64,000 bases of DNA from Nymphaea colorata. Lineage: Eukaryota > Streptophyta > Magnoliopsida > Nymphaeales > Nymphaeaceae. Below the pieces are notes generated by a model. The model worked only from the letters and a program-made list of their open reading frames with translations. It made no database searches and was not told where the DNA came from. Location: assembly GCF_008831285.2 (NCBI RefSeq), contig NC_045147.1, forward strand, positions 2,258,001-2,322,000, in the 5' to 3' direction. Positions 23,311 to 35,793 of the stretch are shown here, one piece after another (within the stretch, counting starts at the first letter, position 1; each line of letters begins with the position of its first letter). A program made the position numbers and the translations under genes.

Positions 23311-24430
23311 CCCATATGAGTTTCTGTTCTTCTCTCTTTTTCTTGGGAGATTTTGATTATAAGTTACAAACAAGAGACCTTGGGAGAAAGGTCATGAAGC
23401 TCCACACTTACCAATAAAGTCCCCCCTTCCCTCTGAGATTTCCTCCTTAATTCACTCATTGCGCTTTGATTAATGGTAGAAATGAGAGTTATTGGTTTCA
23501 CTTTATCACATTGCTTGAGGAAGGGGAAACAAATTTTTTTTTCTTTTACCAAAATGGATGCAGTACTTGCTTTTAGTGGGGCAGGACAAGTTGACAACAG
23601 ACTTTCTAGGGTTTGGTGATTGTTAAATGTGATTCATCCTCTTGTTGTTGGCAGTATATGAATGGGACTGTGGGACAGTCCGCTGTGAAAAGTTGGTAAC
23701 CGCAACCCCAAGGGGGCAACCCCTTTGACTCTTTGTTCCCTCGCATCACATAAAGAGTATAGAGCAGCCTTCTCGGAACTAGCCATATTTTATCTCATGG
23801 ATACCTAGGATAGGGCCTATCCCCATTCCTTCATTTTTGTCCTCATGCAAATATGCTCATGGATAATATATATATATAGTTTGTGTTAAAAGTGTTTTCA
23901 AACAAAATGTGAAGTTCTTAATGTGTTTATAAATGCTAATTTAATGTAAATCATGTTTTAGTTCAAGTTATTTTTGTAAAAAAATAAGATCATTCTACTA
24001 TCAAAACTTTAATGTTATAAGAGCAGTTCATTTTTCGATTATTCATAAAGCATTGTTAAAGTATAAAAAAAAGACGTATTTAGTATATGTTTCTCACCAA
24101 ATTACTCTTACAATCATATCTATAAAGTTAGATTACCAAAAGATTAATTTAATAATTATTTTTTGTTAGGTCAGGTTTTTGTTCCTTACCTAAATGGTCT
24201 GGTATTAAATTACCAAATTTCATATATATATATATGTGTGTGTGTGTGTGGGAAAATTGAATGATGACTCTGAGTTTTTAAAGTCAACCAGCCTAGAGCC
24301 ATTCGGTCCAACATACTAGAAGGTTAAGAGAAAAATAAGGATAAAAAAGTAACGGGTATTTTTGTTATTTACTAATAGTTTAGATATTTTTTTTTCTTGT
24401 TTCTCTCTCATTCACCCATATACTTTAAAT
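23311..24430. other. Intergenic, member of a dispersed repeat
   Basis: 23,440-23,830 matches 35,280-35,665 in order and wording (ATTGCTTGAGGAAG, GACAAGTTGA, TTTAGGGTTTTGTG-like, CCCTTTTGAC, TAGGGCC). The remainder is AT-rich without a gene. Confidence 0.5.
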
Positions 24431-24577
24431 AGACAGTTATGGCTTAGATTGTTGGGTGGCTCTAGATAAGTAGAGTTATCATTCACCATTCACTTATATA
24501 TATATATATATATAGACAGTTATGGCTTAGATTGTTGGGTGGCTCTAGATAAGTAGAGTTATCATTCACCATTCACT

Positions 24578-24602
<25 letters not shown>
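24431..24602 (+). repeat. 83-bp tandem duplication plus (TA)n
   Basis: The unit beginning AGACAGTTATGGCTTAGATT occurs at 24,431 and again at 24,514, and each copy ends in a (TA)n run. The copies are virtually identical, so the duplication is recent. Confidence 0.95.
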
Positions 24603-24648
<46 letters not shown>

Positions 24649-24660
24649 AGAAAGAGAGGG
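24603..24660 (+). repeat. (GA)n microsatellite
   Basis: GA repeats with a few GAAA interruptions, directly following the (TA)n of the 83-bp duplication. Confidence 0.95.
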
Positions 24661-25016
24661 TCAATAGAAAGATGCATGAGAGGTGCCATGGCTTTAGAGG
24701 AGGATTAGACATTGATGAGCACCAGCCATACATCCTCACTTTTTGTGAATGCATGTGTGGCTCAGTTGTGAACTCTGCAAAAGCAGCACACTTTTTCATG
24801 CGCTCTAGATTGTTCGAAGTTGGGATGAGGAAATTCAAAGTACTTGCCGGTTTAAACAATCATCAAAACTTTTCCTTTTCCTTTTTTTTTCGTCTTCAAG
24901 GGATACATAGGTGTGCAAAGGATTTGAAGTTAAATGCGTATAGCTACATTGGCCCCGAGTTAAGTCATATTCGGTTGTAGGGTTAAGTGTTCAGTTGAAT
25001 TTGAACTAGCAAATGT
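24661..25016. other. Intergenic, nothing recognised
   Basis: A 102-codon frame at 24,672-24,980 shows no domain and no codon or intron support, so it is not called. Confidence 0.4.
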
Positions 25017-25195
25017 CAGTGGCGAAGCTAGAAATTTCTTGTTAAGGGGCTCTTTAAGTATAAATTTCAAACTTGAAGGGGGCATTCACATGTAAAAAAT
25101 GAAAAACTAATGAGGTTTTTATACGTAAATAATGTAAGCTTATTGGTCTGGTGTGGGCAATTGCCCACTCCAGCCACAATGTGGCTCCGCCGCTG
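25017..25195 (+). mobile_element. 179-bp hAT MITE with 8-bp TSD
   Basis: The ends CAGTGGCGAAGCTAG and, reversed, CAGCGGCGGAGCCAC are hAT Tip100-like inverted repeats. Flanked by GCAAATGT (25,009-25,016) and GCAAATTT (25,196-25,203), an 8-bp target duplication with one mismatch. Same length and same right-end wording (GGTGTGGGCAATTGCCCAC) as the member at 16,287. Non-coding. Confidence 0.85.
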
Positions 25196-25203
25196 GCAAA
25201 TTT

Positions 25204-27176
25204 CGATCACATTACAGATGCTGAAGCAAAACCCACTATTGGAAATATGTGTACTGGACAAGAGCTGATTGTTTTCAAACCAAAAAGCTCAACCAATTAC
25301 TGTTTTAAATTGATTAGACTGAAAACTTACATATACATAAATCCCTACCAGTTTATATATTAATGTTTGTGTGTTCATCCAGCTCCACTTTTGGGTCTGG
25401 TTTACCCTTTCCTCTCTTTGCCTCTCACCTATTTTAGCTTTCTGATTCTTTTTTTAAATGTCCTTTGACAATTTCTCTCTCTCTCTCTCTCTCTCTTTCC
25501 ACAACTGTCCTCCCCATCTCAATAGTGGATTACTCTAAGAAGAAAAAGAGACCTGAAGAACAGTCTCATAATGGGATCCATTTTCTTCATTTAGTCCATA
25601 GTCCATAGAGAGAGATAGAGAGAGAGTAATTGGTAGAAACCTGACAAATAGGTCAGGACAAAAAACAAACCCATTAAATATGATATTTAAAGTGTTTTTG
25701 TTTTTGTTTTTTGAAATCTAACATTACGAATATGATATTAAGGATAGGTTGATGCAAAATGTATATTAAGTTGATCATTTTTTGTGTTTTAATAGTGTTT
25801 TTAGAATAAGCAAATGGATGCCTCTCGTAGCATCAACATTTTGCATAAAAACAACTTGATTCAAAGCATGTGTTATATCAAAATAGGTTTTATAAACATA
25901 CTAGGATGTTATTTGTTATTTAAAATAAATTTTTAGCAAAAAATTAAAGAGCATGATTTTTATCCCTGGCCTAGCACACGCACGCACGAACTCACATACA
26001 TATAACGAAAATACTTGCCTATATGTATTTGGCATACGGATAGCGTTTGGTGCAAAATCTACATGTGGGCTAAGGTAATTAATCTTGTGTGCACCGGACA
26101 TAGTTTCCCCGTTTAGGGAAACGGAGTAGTCGAGGCTGGCGTCTTCCAAGCCCCCTTTGCAAGATGCAGGCCGTTTTAATACCTTTTCCAATTCCTGTCT
26201 AGATCACAATCTACAATGCACTAAATACGATTCTTTCCATCAGCGGCCGGGCGTATAAGGGTTGGACTTAGTCCCCATAAAATAAGTCTAGAGTACTTCA
26301 TTGCTGAGAGATGTAGAATCCTACATAATCTGTTGCATGTATTTCCCACCATTTCGCGACTCTTTTAGGTGAGCAGGAGGTTAATAATCCATTACAAAAA
26401 AAAGGCTCAAAAGCCTCCCCTATTCTTTCTGTCCTTGGACCTGGGCGAGATACCGTATATCCGTCAACTGGAGTATCGAAGACCCACTGTTTAACGTCTA
26501 GAGAAATAGTACCTGCTTGCCTGACCTATAATATGTGAGTGGGCCAGAGTATAAAACTGAAACCAATTTGATGTCAATACAGAAGATCCACCAGTTCTTA
26601 AGCTCGATTAAATGGGTTCAAGTCCATCGACTTGTCCAATCCAAACCTTGGACTATTACAGAATTTATAGCTAGAGAATCAAGGGTGACATATCTTTCTT
26701 CCTCAGTATTCATCTTCTTTTCTCTGGTTCAGAAAATAGTGGTCCTCTCCATGTGCCCACACCAGCCAGCAGGCTGTGAGTTGGGTAGGCCACCCTTGTC
26801 CTCCCAATCTCAACCAAACTAATAATGAGATTTCAAGTGGACCGAGTTGTCAGCTTCTACCTTGGCAGCATAAATTTAAATTTGTCCCAACACTAGAAAA
26901 AAACTTAAATTTGTAAGCTCATTTGCAATTTCTAAATCAATAAAATTTGAACAATTCATGTTCGTACTGGCTTCATGACGCAACAACGCAAACCAAGGCT
27001 GATTAGAATTGACCAAAAAAGCTTAGGAACTAAGGCATCTAATAGTATGATACAAACTTTCAAAGTCTTCAAGCTTCAACCATTCTAACTTTGAGATGTA
27101 ACATGTATATTATCAAACTTATACAAATTGAGCATATTTTGAGCCAAGCGGTAGTTATGCGGTTACACATGATTGA
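25204..27176. other. Intergenic, no gene recognised
   Basis: AT-rich with (CT)n at 25,468-25,497. 26,360-26,530 has wording related to 12,660-12,740 and 21,385-21,440. Frames at 25,916-26,191 (minus) and 26,535-26,822 (plus) carry no motif. Confidence 0.5.
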
Positions 27177-27208
27177 TTGAGGACTGATTTGTATTTTGGT
27201 CGGTCTAA

Positions 27209-27420
27209 TTGGTTTGTAGGGTCTACCAGCCTTTACAAGTTGGACCTTTGCCGTTCATGCATAATAAATGTATGTCTTCATCATGTTGGCTTTCTAGAGG
27301 GAAAGACATTAAGTTCTTGTCATGGAAGACCGTGTTGTGCGACCCCAAAGTCACTGACAATGTCCGATCGCATTGCATTCAGAAGCGCGATTGGGGGACC
27401 AAGGAGGCAAAAACTTGACT
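27209..27420 (+). pseudogene. Possible LINE reverse-transcriptase 3' fragment
   Basis: The open stretch at 27,209-27,418 includes SRGKDIKFLSWKTVLCDPK, which recalls the segment after the RT domain of plant L1-type elements, where a Trp lies in a 'hLvsWdtVCxPK' context. The usual 'GGLG' that should follow is not there. Without a search this is tentative; it could be chance. Confidence 0.3.
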
Positions 27421-27806
27421 ATGAAGAGAATCTGTGTTATAGATTGAGACACCAGAAGATTGCACCTGACTAATCCCTATCATAAAGGCCGTACAAATCT
27501 ATGAAACGGTTTATATATAAATAAAATTTATTAAAATCAGTAAGCTACCTTTATGACTGGATTGTTACTTTTTTTTTTTTTTTGTATTGCTTAAAACCTT
27601 TATAAAAGGTGCATTTGTGATGGTTAGTTGTTTGGCCATGGTTTTTAGTGATACAATACAATTGTTGGGATAGATTTTAGTGATACAAAATAAAAAATAA
27701 TCATTCGGTCTCAAAGGTGGCTGGCTTTATATACATGTATACAAATTAAAATCAGCTAGGTGTTGGATGTTGTTAGATGGTTAAATTATAAAATTCTATA
27801 AACCTA

Positions 27807-27897
<91 letters not shown>

Positions 27898-28815
27898 TTG
27901 AAATCAGCAAGTTGTTGAATGCTGTCAGAAAGTTAAATTATAAAAATCCATCCATAAAATCTTTAGCCATGGAATATGATCCAGCAAAGGTTTATGATGT
28001 AGCAATGATTTGATGTTTTAGTAAAGTTTCATGATGCTTTTAGCAACATATTTCAAATATTTAGCCATCCGGCAGGCAGGCCGCTTGTTTTATATGCATG
28101 CTTTTTTAGTTAGCTATTGACTGCACAAAGCTCTAGGCATGATAATGAACCCATTTGGGGAAGAAAAAAGGAAGCGTTATATGAAATTTCAATAATGACA
28201 CAAACTTTATGTACTGGAATCGTTTCAAGTTATGCTTTTTTGTTCTTTTCATCCAAATAGGGGCAAATATGCACCTTTCACAACAAATGAGTGTCGATCC
28301 CACAAGACAAGAATGAGAAGGGTAGTTAAAGCGTCTCTTTCCCTTATCTTCTTTTTTCTTCTTTGCCTTCTTGAATACCTATCGTAGAGAGGTTACAAGC
28401 TGGTCATATTCGCAACAGTTACACGCACTTGTCATCAGGTCAAATTCAGATCTTGTACAGCTGAAAGCATTGACAAACCCTTAATGCAGATGCCACCCAT
28501 TTGCATTAACCTTGAGTACTCAAGGTTGAGACTCAAGGAAATATGTACATAAAGCAGCTAACATTGGCAAAATGCCAACCAAACATGTGAATATGTTCCC
28601 TCTTTGATTGATGAATTATTTGAGTAATTTGTGTGCATCAAATGCATTCGAATATCAGTGGAGAAAGAGAACCGATTCAACGCTGCATGATCAATACTTC
28701 CTAAGCAGAAGAACTCTTCATAAGATCAGAAATATAGTGCTAGTTTTGGATTTGCTAGTATTTCAGTACTCTGTGCTGAAATTGTTGGTATAGCAATGTG
28801 AAAACAAATTAATGC
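27421..28815. other. Intergenic with a long (TA)n
   Basis: AT-rich DNA on both sides of the (TA)n at 27,809-27,894; no gene. The sequence TAAAATCAGC(A/T)AG-T-GTTGGATG-TGT appears on both sides of the (TA)n (near 27,750 and 27,900), so the tract may sit between short direct repeats. Confidence 0.5.
27809..27894. repeat. (TA)n microsatellite, 86 bp
   Basis: 43 uninterrupted AT units. Confidence 0.98.
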
Positions 28816-28999
28816 CAATGGTGGAGGCAGGTGTGGGCAATTGCCTACATGAAATCATAATTTTTTTCAATTTTATTTTCATATAGAAAATTCGTGGCAG
28901 TTTTTCTCATTTACATACTACATACAGGTGCCTCTTAAAAATTTTAAAAGATTTAACTAAAGCCATTTAGATAGCCAAAAAATTTCCGGTTCTGCCTCG
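28816..28999 (-). mobile_element. hAT MITE, ~184 bp, diverged
   Basis: Begins CAATGGTGGAGGCAGG and ends near GGTTCTGCCTCG, decayed hAT ends, with GTGTGGGCAATTGCC next to the left end, so it lies in the opposite orientation to the 16.3 and 25.0 kb members. Flanked by ATTAATGC and ATTATTGC (7 of 8 bases). Non-coding. Confidence 0.65.
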
Positions 29000-29908
29000 A
29001 TTATTGCATATGCAACGGCGCCCCCCAATGATCAATAGGTTGTCAAATGGGGGAATATAAATCTATTAGGAAAAGAACATGAGAAACAATGTTGGATTGT
29101 TACGTCAATCCGATGGCTTGAACCTCTAAATATCTAAGAAAAGAATGAAACCTCCTACTGCAATAGAATGTTGGACGACAGCTAGCTAGATCAGATCTAA
29201 AGGGCTTGTTCTTCTGTAACCCATGATAATATGGTTGAGAGTCGTGAGACTCTCGACAAGTGTCACTCTCAAAGGGCACCTCCCTTCGATGGCTTCATAG
29301 ACTTCGTACAGAATGTCCACTCTTGAATGATGACATTATAAAAGGAGAAGTTTACTTTGCTCTCCATAAGCACCGTCCGTCCATTTGCTGAGTATTATTT
29401 GTTAATAGCGTTCACTGTGGTGCCTTTCATCCATAGTCAGCAAATTCGCCGGGCGGACTCGGAAATCCTCCAAGTCATCTCGAATCACCAACAAATCCTC
29501 CTGCGAGTTAAGGTTTGATCTGACTCGCCCTCGACTCACCCCAACTCAACTCCACTCGCTCCTGAGTCACTCTAACTCGTTTGATTCAGCTGCGCAGAAA
29601 AATACATTATGGTTATTTGAATGATTGGCCGAGCCAACAAGTCAGCTAATTGAACCAGTGAGCCGATCATCTACCGATCCGAGTCTAAGTCGCGAGTTTG
29701 TCAACTGTGCCTTCATTCATACTGCCTCCCAAAGGTGGCTTTGTAACCTCTAATCCCATATAACCAATATTGTGCCACCAATTAAGCACCTCACTGGCGC
29801 TTGAACCAATGTATCATTATGATTAAAAATTGTTCAATGGATCAGTTGTTTCTTGAGGGATTATTGGATATGAGTTGGAAAATTAACCACCTTTTGTTGA
29901 TATTGAAC
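29000..29908. other. Intergenic, dispersed repeat piece
   Basis: 29,430-29,720 shares wording with 37,230-37,430: ACATTATGGTTATTTGAAT, then a CAA(C)AAGTCA stretch, then CGAGTC(T/C)AAGTC. No coding frame. Unnamed dispersed repeat. Confidence 0.55.
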
Positions 29909-31425
29909 CTGTTGGCCTGAACCAGTTGGGTGAATAGGAATAGCATTTCATTCTCATATCTCCCTAAGATATCAGGCTTGTTTTTGGTGTCTTACCATAA
30001 TGCTCTGTTATGCTTCAACTTGCATATTGGTACCTTCTTTTTTATGATATAGAAAGTTATCCATTTGATTGTTATGCAAAGTGCAGCTTGTGACTAACTC
30101 ATAGGAATATTGTATCTCTATGAGAGCACAATGGCTTTGTATATTAATTTGTAATTAATTTTGAATTTGATACCCAAAATCTAGTTGTGAAAATGAAGGG
30201 CCTATAAATGAGAAGGTGGTTTCAAGAGTCATCTACTTTGGTGACAGGTTGCAGTTTTATGACTCTTTTGAATTTACCAAGGGGTGTAAGGTTCCAATTT
30301 GAAAATGCACTACCGCCCAGTTATAGGGGTTTTGTACTTTTGTTTTTCTCTATATAAAGTCCCCTTTGTCTTCGTAGCCAAGCATCTCCATTGCTTCTCC
30401 TTAATTAAGTAATACTTCAAGTGCACTTGTGTTTGAGAAATATTTATTTGTCCATCTTCTCAATCTTATTTTTTTGTGTCGCCATATTAAGTTATTTAAA
30501 ATTCCAACAGGTTTAACATGAAGAATTGATGGAATCTCGTTAACCAATGAAACATGCCATACTTTTGTTATTATTAAAATGCTGTTACATTGCAAATAGT
30601 TTTTTTGTGCATTCATATCGATGTCCTGGTCAAGATTTGAAAACAGAAATCTACGAAATCAAAATCTTTTTATTTTCTAGATCAAAACATTAACAAGCTG
30701 AAAATGTTGACAAATTATCTAACTTGACGGATAAAAAAATTGCCTTATTTAGACCTAAAAAAGAGCTGTAAAATGAGTCTAAAATGTCCCAACCAAATCT
30801 CAATAATTAAATATGCACAAAGGTTAATGAGAAGTTATTATGGTAGTACGCCTCCCACTCTCTGGAAGTTTCTCTTAATTTGTTGATCAATCCCTTTAGA
30901 TGTAATTTTCATACATATATTCTTCATTGCAAACGAGGTTTCGATCGTGTGCCTATGATCTATGTAATTTTATCAAGTTAATTAATGGGTCTTAATGCAA
31001 TACAAGTTTTTGGTTGTTTTAGCGATGAAACATAAAAAAATTATCCATCAATTAGAAGCAGCTAGCGTATTTCAACAACCTCTAGCTACAAATAGGTGAT
31101 TGATATTTTCATCATCTAATATTAGTTCACACTTTTTTCTCTTTGTTTTCCTCTCAACCATCCATCTCCTTCACATGAACGGTCTTGGTTAGATGGCTAG
31201 ATGACTCTGGTTAACATGCAACCTTTACTTACAATCTTCACAACAAATTAAGGCTACTGTAGCATGACCAATATTATACATCTGTAGTTCTTATTGATAT
31301 ATAAACCAAGTAATTATGAGGACTATTCAAATTAATTGCATGATTTGATGAACTTGAATGGCAGTTCATCATGTGTCACCAATACAAATAGATTTTTGTT
31401 TTCTTCATATTATCATTCTTAATTC
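29909..31425 (+). repeat. Probable Copia 5' LTR region
   Basis: Lies directly before a decayed primer site and Copia gag. It includes a TATA box (TATATAAAG at 30,351-30,359) followed by AGCCAAGCATCTCCATTGC, a typical Copia LTR transcription start context. The left edge (TGTTGG near 29,909) is a guess and no matching 3' LTR was confirmed, so the true LTR may be shorter. Confidence 0.4.
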
Positions 31426-31429
31426 TGAT

Positions 31430-33000
31430 ATGCTATCAGAACCATGTCCTCATGGAATTATTTGTGGATTTTGATCTTGCTAGTGAGATTTCATTAGATC
31501 TCTTGCGGTGTGTTTTAGAGCTGTCTTCTAATGCCTGTTCTATATGGCATCTTCTCCTGAAACATCATCATCTTCCAAGACAAACACATATAATGAAAAT
31601 GAGATAATTTTGTCTTGTTTCCTTTAATTCCTTCTTGGTATTTTCTTTCAGTCAAACTCAATTCAGATAATTTTTTGTCATGGGGACTCAATTTATATAG
31701 TTACCAATTTGATATAACTTATATGGCTTTTATTGATCAGTCTAAACCACGCCCATTTGAAATTATTAAAGAAAATGGAGTTGAGATAGTGAATCGTGAT
31801 GATGTAAACTAGATAAGGCTGGATCAACTTCTTCTCAGTTAGATTACAACCTCATTATCAAAACTTGTTGTTCATGAGGAGGTTACTGCAATGGTCGAGG
31901 CAGGGGCTAATAAGCGGCCAATTCATGTTTTGAATCTTGTAGGACATCAACTCTATGTGCTGCATAAGGGGGAGGGGGGCACTGATACACAAGTTGAAGT
32001 GTTACAGGAGTGGCATCCCGAGGCATCAAAAGAAGACCATGTACCCTATGGTGACGAGCGGTTGAGTGGGAGCAGCAGCTCTCTTCTAGATGGTAGGATC
32101 GAATACTCCTCCTACTCACCTAAAATTGTCAAAACCTATTCATGCCCAAATAGTAAGCTTGATGTCTTCTTATGATGTTTGAACACTCTGAAATATATTT
32201 ATGCTGCATACTCCCATTCAAAAGTCTTATAATTGAAAAAAAAAAATTGACAAATAATGCATTTGTCTAGCTACAAAACACTAATAGGGTAGGTGCTAAA
32301 TCTATTTTTATGTCATTGTCTACTTCAAAAGTGCTAGGTCAAGGTATGATGGAGCCATATGGCTAACCTATAGGATATGTCGTGTGCTGCACTCCAACAT
32401 CTAAAGCTCACACAATATAACCTATTATATTTTGTCAAAAAAAATTATGTCAATTTATGTGGCACATTAGTCAGAAACACTTCGCAGCAGTCAAAAGAAT
32501 TTTGCACTACAGTAAAGGAAATGTATGGTTCGGTCTTCTTGTTAAACTTTCCTCATATTTCACTGTTTAAACATTTTTACTAATAAAGACTGGGTAGGGT
32601 ATCTAGATGATGGGAAACCAAATGGCAGCTACGTTATCTTTCTTGGACCTTATCTTCTCTCTTGAAAAATAAAATAAAATATAGTTGTTCAACATAGCTC
32701 CAAAGATGAATATATAACTCCTGCAAACATAGCTGCATTACTTAATTAGATCCAATACTTATTGTAAATTGGATCTCAAAATTTCATATATTCCAAGAAT
32801 CTAGTGTGACAATGTTAGTGCCCCCTACATTTCAACTCATCCTATATCTTAAAAGTGCAGCAAACATGTTGAATTGGATGTTCACTTCGTGCCCATTCTT
32901 GCATCATATCAGATTCGTGAAGAGGATATTAACAATATTAGAGAAAAAGTAGAATGCATTGTCCAGCCTCATATTAATGCATAAAAGATAGTAATGTGGG
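31430..33000 (+). mobile_element. Ty1/Copia relic with internal deletion
   Basis: A decayed initiator-Met primer site (GCTATCAGAACCATG near 31,432) precedes ATG at 31,542 and a gag remnant (VKLNSDNFLSWGLNLYS, then FIDQSKPRP). After about 500 bases with no Copia match, the end of RT and RNase H follow: ALQHLKLTQYN (32,385 on), HFAAVKRILHYSKGN in another frame, then DWVGYLDD, SYVIFLGPYLLS, DEYITPANIAALL and KHVELDVHFV. Protease, integrase and most of RT are missing, and stops and frameshifts abound. Copia elements make virus-like particles and integrate copies; this one cannot. Confidence 0.85.
31891..32175 (+). other. Open stretch of unknown origin inside the Copia relic
   Basis: A 94-codon open frame between gag and RT/RNase H remnants, with relatively GC-rich sequence (GGGGGAGGGGGGCAC near 31,969). 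It does not read as Copia protease or integrase in any frame I tried. It may be filler or a captured fragment; no function is proposed. Confidence 0.3.
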
Positions 33001-34320
33001 AAACAAGACATGTCTTCAAGGTGACAGTTGTAAAACAAGAACTACTAAGTGCTACTCTTTAGATGTGACATCACATGGTTACAAGTGTCCTCAAGATGCA
33101 ACATGTATTGGCCCTACTCATTGTATAACACTTAATGAATAAAATTGTGAAACCACCCTAATACATTGAAAAAAACGTCTGAGGGTGACAAAGTGGATAT
33201 AGGTGATTTATCACCTAACCGCTATAAATTGATTTTCTTCTTCTTTTTATCATTCTTAATTTTGATAATAAGCACTTGTAATGTCATGACAGTGGTCAAT
33301 TATGCTGCACAATTTCGATGAAGTGATTGCATATATTAGCTAGCATCTAGTTGGTAAGTCTAATTGGCATCTCTGCTACTAACCTCAAAAGTCTACCTAG
33401 AGACATTGTTAAAGTAAAGCACTAACAAGACAGCACACTTGATTGATACCAAATCAATAGTCACTGATTGTAAGGTGCCTCAAGTAGCAATTACATAATT
33501 TAAAAGTTATTTTCCATTAAATACCATCATATACATCACTTGTGCAACAGGAAAACTTGTCATATAGAAAAAAAAAAGTAAACTTCTTTTAAACCAATAA
33601 AATGCAGGTTCAATAACATTCAGAATTGCCGATGGTCATGTGGTTCTTTATTGGAATACAGCTTGGTCTAGCCATCAGCTATTTATTACAATGATTTTGA
33701 CCAGCACAGACTCTTTCATGCATCTAGTTTGAGCCTTGATTCGAGGCTGGGCAATCTCTAGGGATGGCATTAGGTCTAGATCCCAATAGTTTCGGTACCC
33801 ATATAGGCGAAGGAAATTGATCAAGAGCCTAGTGAGTGTATTGTAGTCACTAAGGGTGGGTAACATTCTTTTCCTTGATTGGCATGGCTTTATCAAACAG
33901 CAGAAGTTCAGGGCATCTCGGATGCATGGCTATGGCTTTATGAAGTGACGTTCAGGGCATCTATATTGATACAAATTGCATTTAGTTATTAAAGTCCTAA
34001 TAAATAGCAACACATGTTATTCCTGCATTGCTAAAGAATTGATTTCTTGTAGTCGGACAAGTTCCAAAACAGACAAAAAACATATGATATAGAAAGGGAG
34101 TTGGGGATTATATCATATATTCATCAGACCGAAAATTATGTTCTTAGTTAGGCAGACAACCATTGCACCTTTGTGTTAAAAATTGCAAGAAAGCATTATT
34201 GCAACTTTTCTCTTTTGTATGGATGCATTTATGAAAAGAAAGGAGTTCTTAAAGGAAAAAAAAAACAGTTGAAAAGATGAGACATGGGGAGTCTTAGGAC
34301 AGTTAGAAGGATACCCTAGC
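33001..34320. other. Intergenic, nothing recognised
   Basis: AT-rich. ATCATTCTTAATTTTGATA at 33,249 resembles ATCATTCTTAATTCTGATA at 31,412, which hints at a decayed second Copia LTR end, but the rest could not be aligned. Confidence 0.4.
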
Positions 34321-35665
34321 TAGGTCTGTCCAACTACTAGACCCCCATGCATATGTGTGTGTGTGTGTGTGTGAGAGAGACAGAGAGAGAGAGGGAGAGA
34401 GAGAGAGAAAGAGAGAGAGAGAGTGAGAGAGATGCAAAGGTTCTGTGCTCCTTAGCTGCTAGGCATCACTAACAAGTTATAAGACATGCTCGCTTTATTC
34501 CTGCAGTATGTTTGCCTGTCTATGATGGTTGGGGACAAGCTGCATGCCCACATGTGTCCTGCTCATAAAGCTGCATATTTGTCATCTTTATTCTTATAGC
34601 TAGATCAGGTGTAACATATTTTTTGTTATTGTTCTTAATCATTTTGATGAGATGAGTTAAAGTTTTCATGTCAAAATGCATTATAAAGCTGTTATATATC
34701 CTCACCTGATTTCACCTTGAGCTGTGTTCAGTACTCAGGTCCAGCACCCAAGTAGCCAAACGTGCCTCCTCTTCTATAACTACTCCAAGTGCTTAATCTA
34801 GAGTACTGGAGGAGACTGCTTACTTGGTGCTAGAGCCGCGTGTGGAACTTAATTGTGGTAGATCCATTAGGGGTGTTTGATATATCTAGAATCATGGGAT
34901 TTTAGAATCAAAATGCTCATTTTTTAAGAAATTAATATTATTAAACAAATTGAGTATTTTGTTTCTGGAATTAGGAAACTGAAACCTGGAATTTTGATTT
35001 CATTCCAGTTTGAGGGGTAATTATGATTCCAGAGCTTTCATTTTTGAATCAAAAGTCCAAACCATCAAACACCCCTTAGAGACTCGCTCATATTTGTTAA
35101 TGAGATAGGGTGTCACAGCAGGAAAAAGTTTCATAAAAAACAGAGCTAGATGCCTTGTCTGAACACAAACTAAATGAGTCTCTCCACCGGAAAAAAGAAA
35201 AAGCTTCATGGTTTGCCGGACTCCTCATTGTTTTAACTTCTTCTTCCCAAATTTTTCTAACTTTTTCTTCCCAATATCTTCCCGATCCTTATTTCATTCA
35301 TTGAAACTTTGGTTAAAAGTAAGAAATGAGAACATGATTGATTTGCACCATTGCTTGAGGAAGAGGAACCATTTTTAAATTAGACTCCTTCTTGCTTTTA
35401 TTGAGCATGACAAGTTGATAATAAATTTTAGGGTTTTGTGTTTTCTTCTTAATGGTGCTTCTTCCCATTGTTATTTGGCAACATCTACATTGGACTATGG
35501 GTACTGCCAAAGTAGATCATGGCAAACCCTTTTGACGCTTTGTTCCTCTCTCCCCATTTTAGATCATATAAAGTATGATGTAGCCCTTATTGAGGTAGTA
35601 ATTAGGTCTCCACGTGATCTTATTTTAGCCCTTATAGGTACCCATTAGTATAGGGCCAACGCCCA
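34320..35665 (+). repeat. Diverged relative of the 22.2-23.8 kb block
   Basis: Same order as 22,560-23,830: a GA-rich microsatellite (34,374-34,430), a GAGATGC-AAG tract, then from 35,280 ATTGCTTGAGGAAG, TGACAAGTTGA, TTTTAGGGTTTTGTG, GACTATGGGTACTG, CCCTTTTGACGCTTTGTTCC, TAGGGCCAACGCCC. A MITE at 34,870-35,075 interrupts it. Confidence 0.65.
34870..35075 (+). mobile_element. Tourist/PIF-like MITE, 206 bp
   Basis: Flanked by TTA at 34,867-34,869 and 35,076-35,078. The ends GGGGTGTTTGAT and, reversed, GGGGTGTTTGAT are a perfect 12-bp terminal inverted repeat. The interior is AT-rich and non-coding. The TTA target and GTTTGAT core fit PIF/Harbinger-type MITEs. Confidence 0.85.
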
Positions 35666-35687
35666 CAGTTTTTGACATCACAAAAAG

Positions 35688-35793
35688 GTGCTTATAGATA
35701 ATAATGGCGACAAATATATGCATAGACATGCACACACATAGTGCTTATAGATAATAATGGCGACAAATATATGCATAGACATGCACACACATA
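35688..35793 (+). repeat. 53-bp tandem duplication
   Basis: The unit starting GTGCTTATAGATAATAATGG occurs at 35,688 and 35,741 with no visible differences, so it is recent. Confidence 0.97.
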
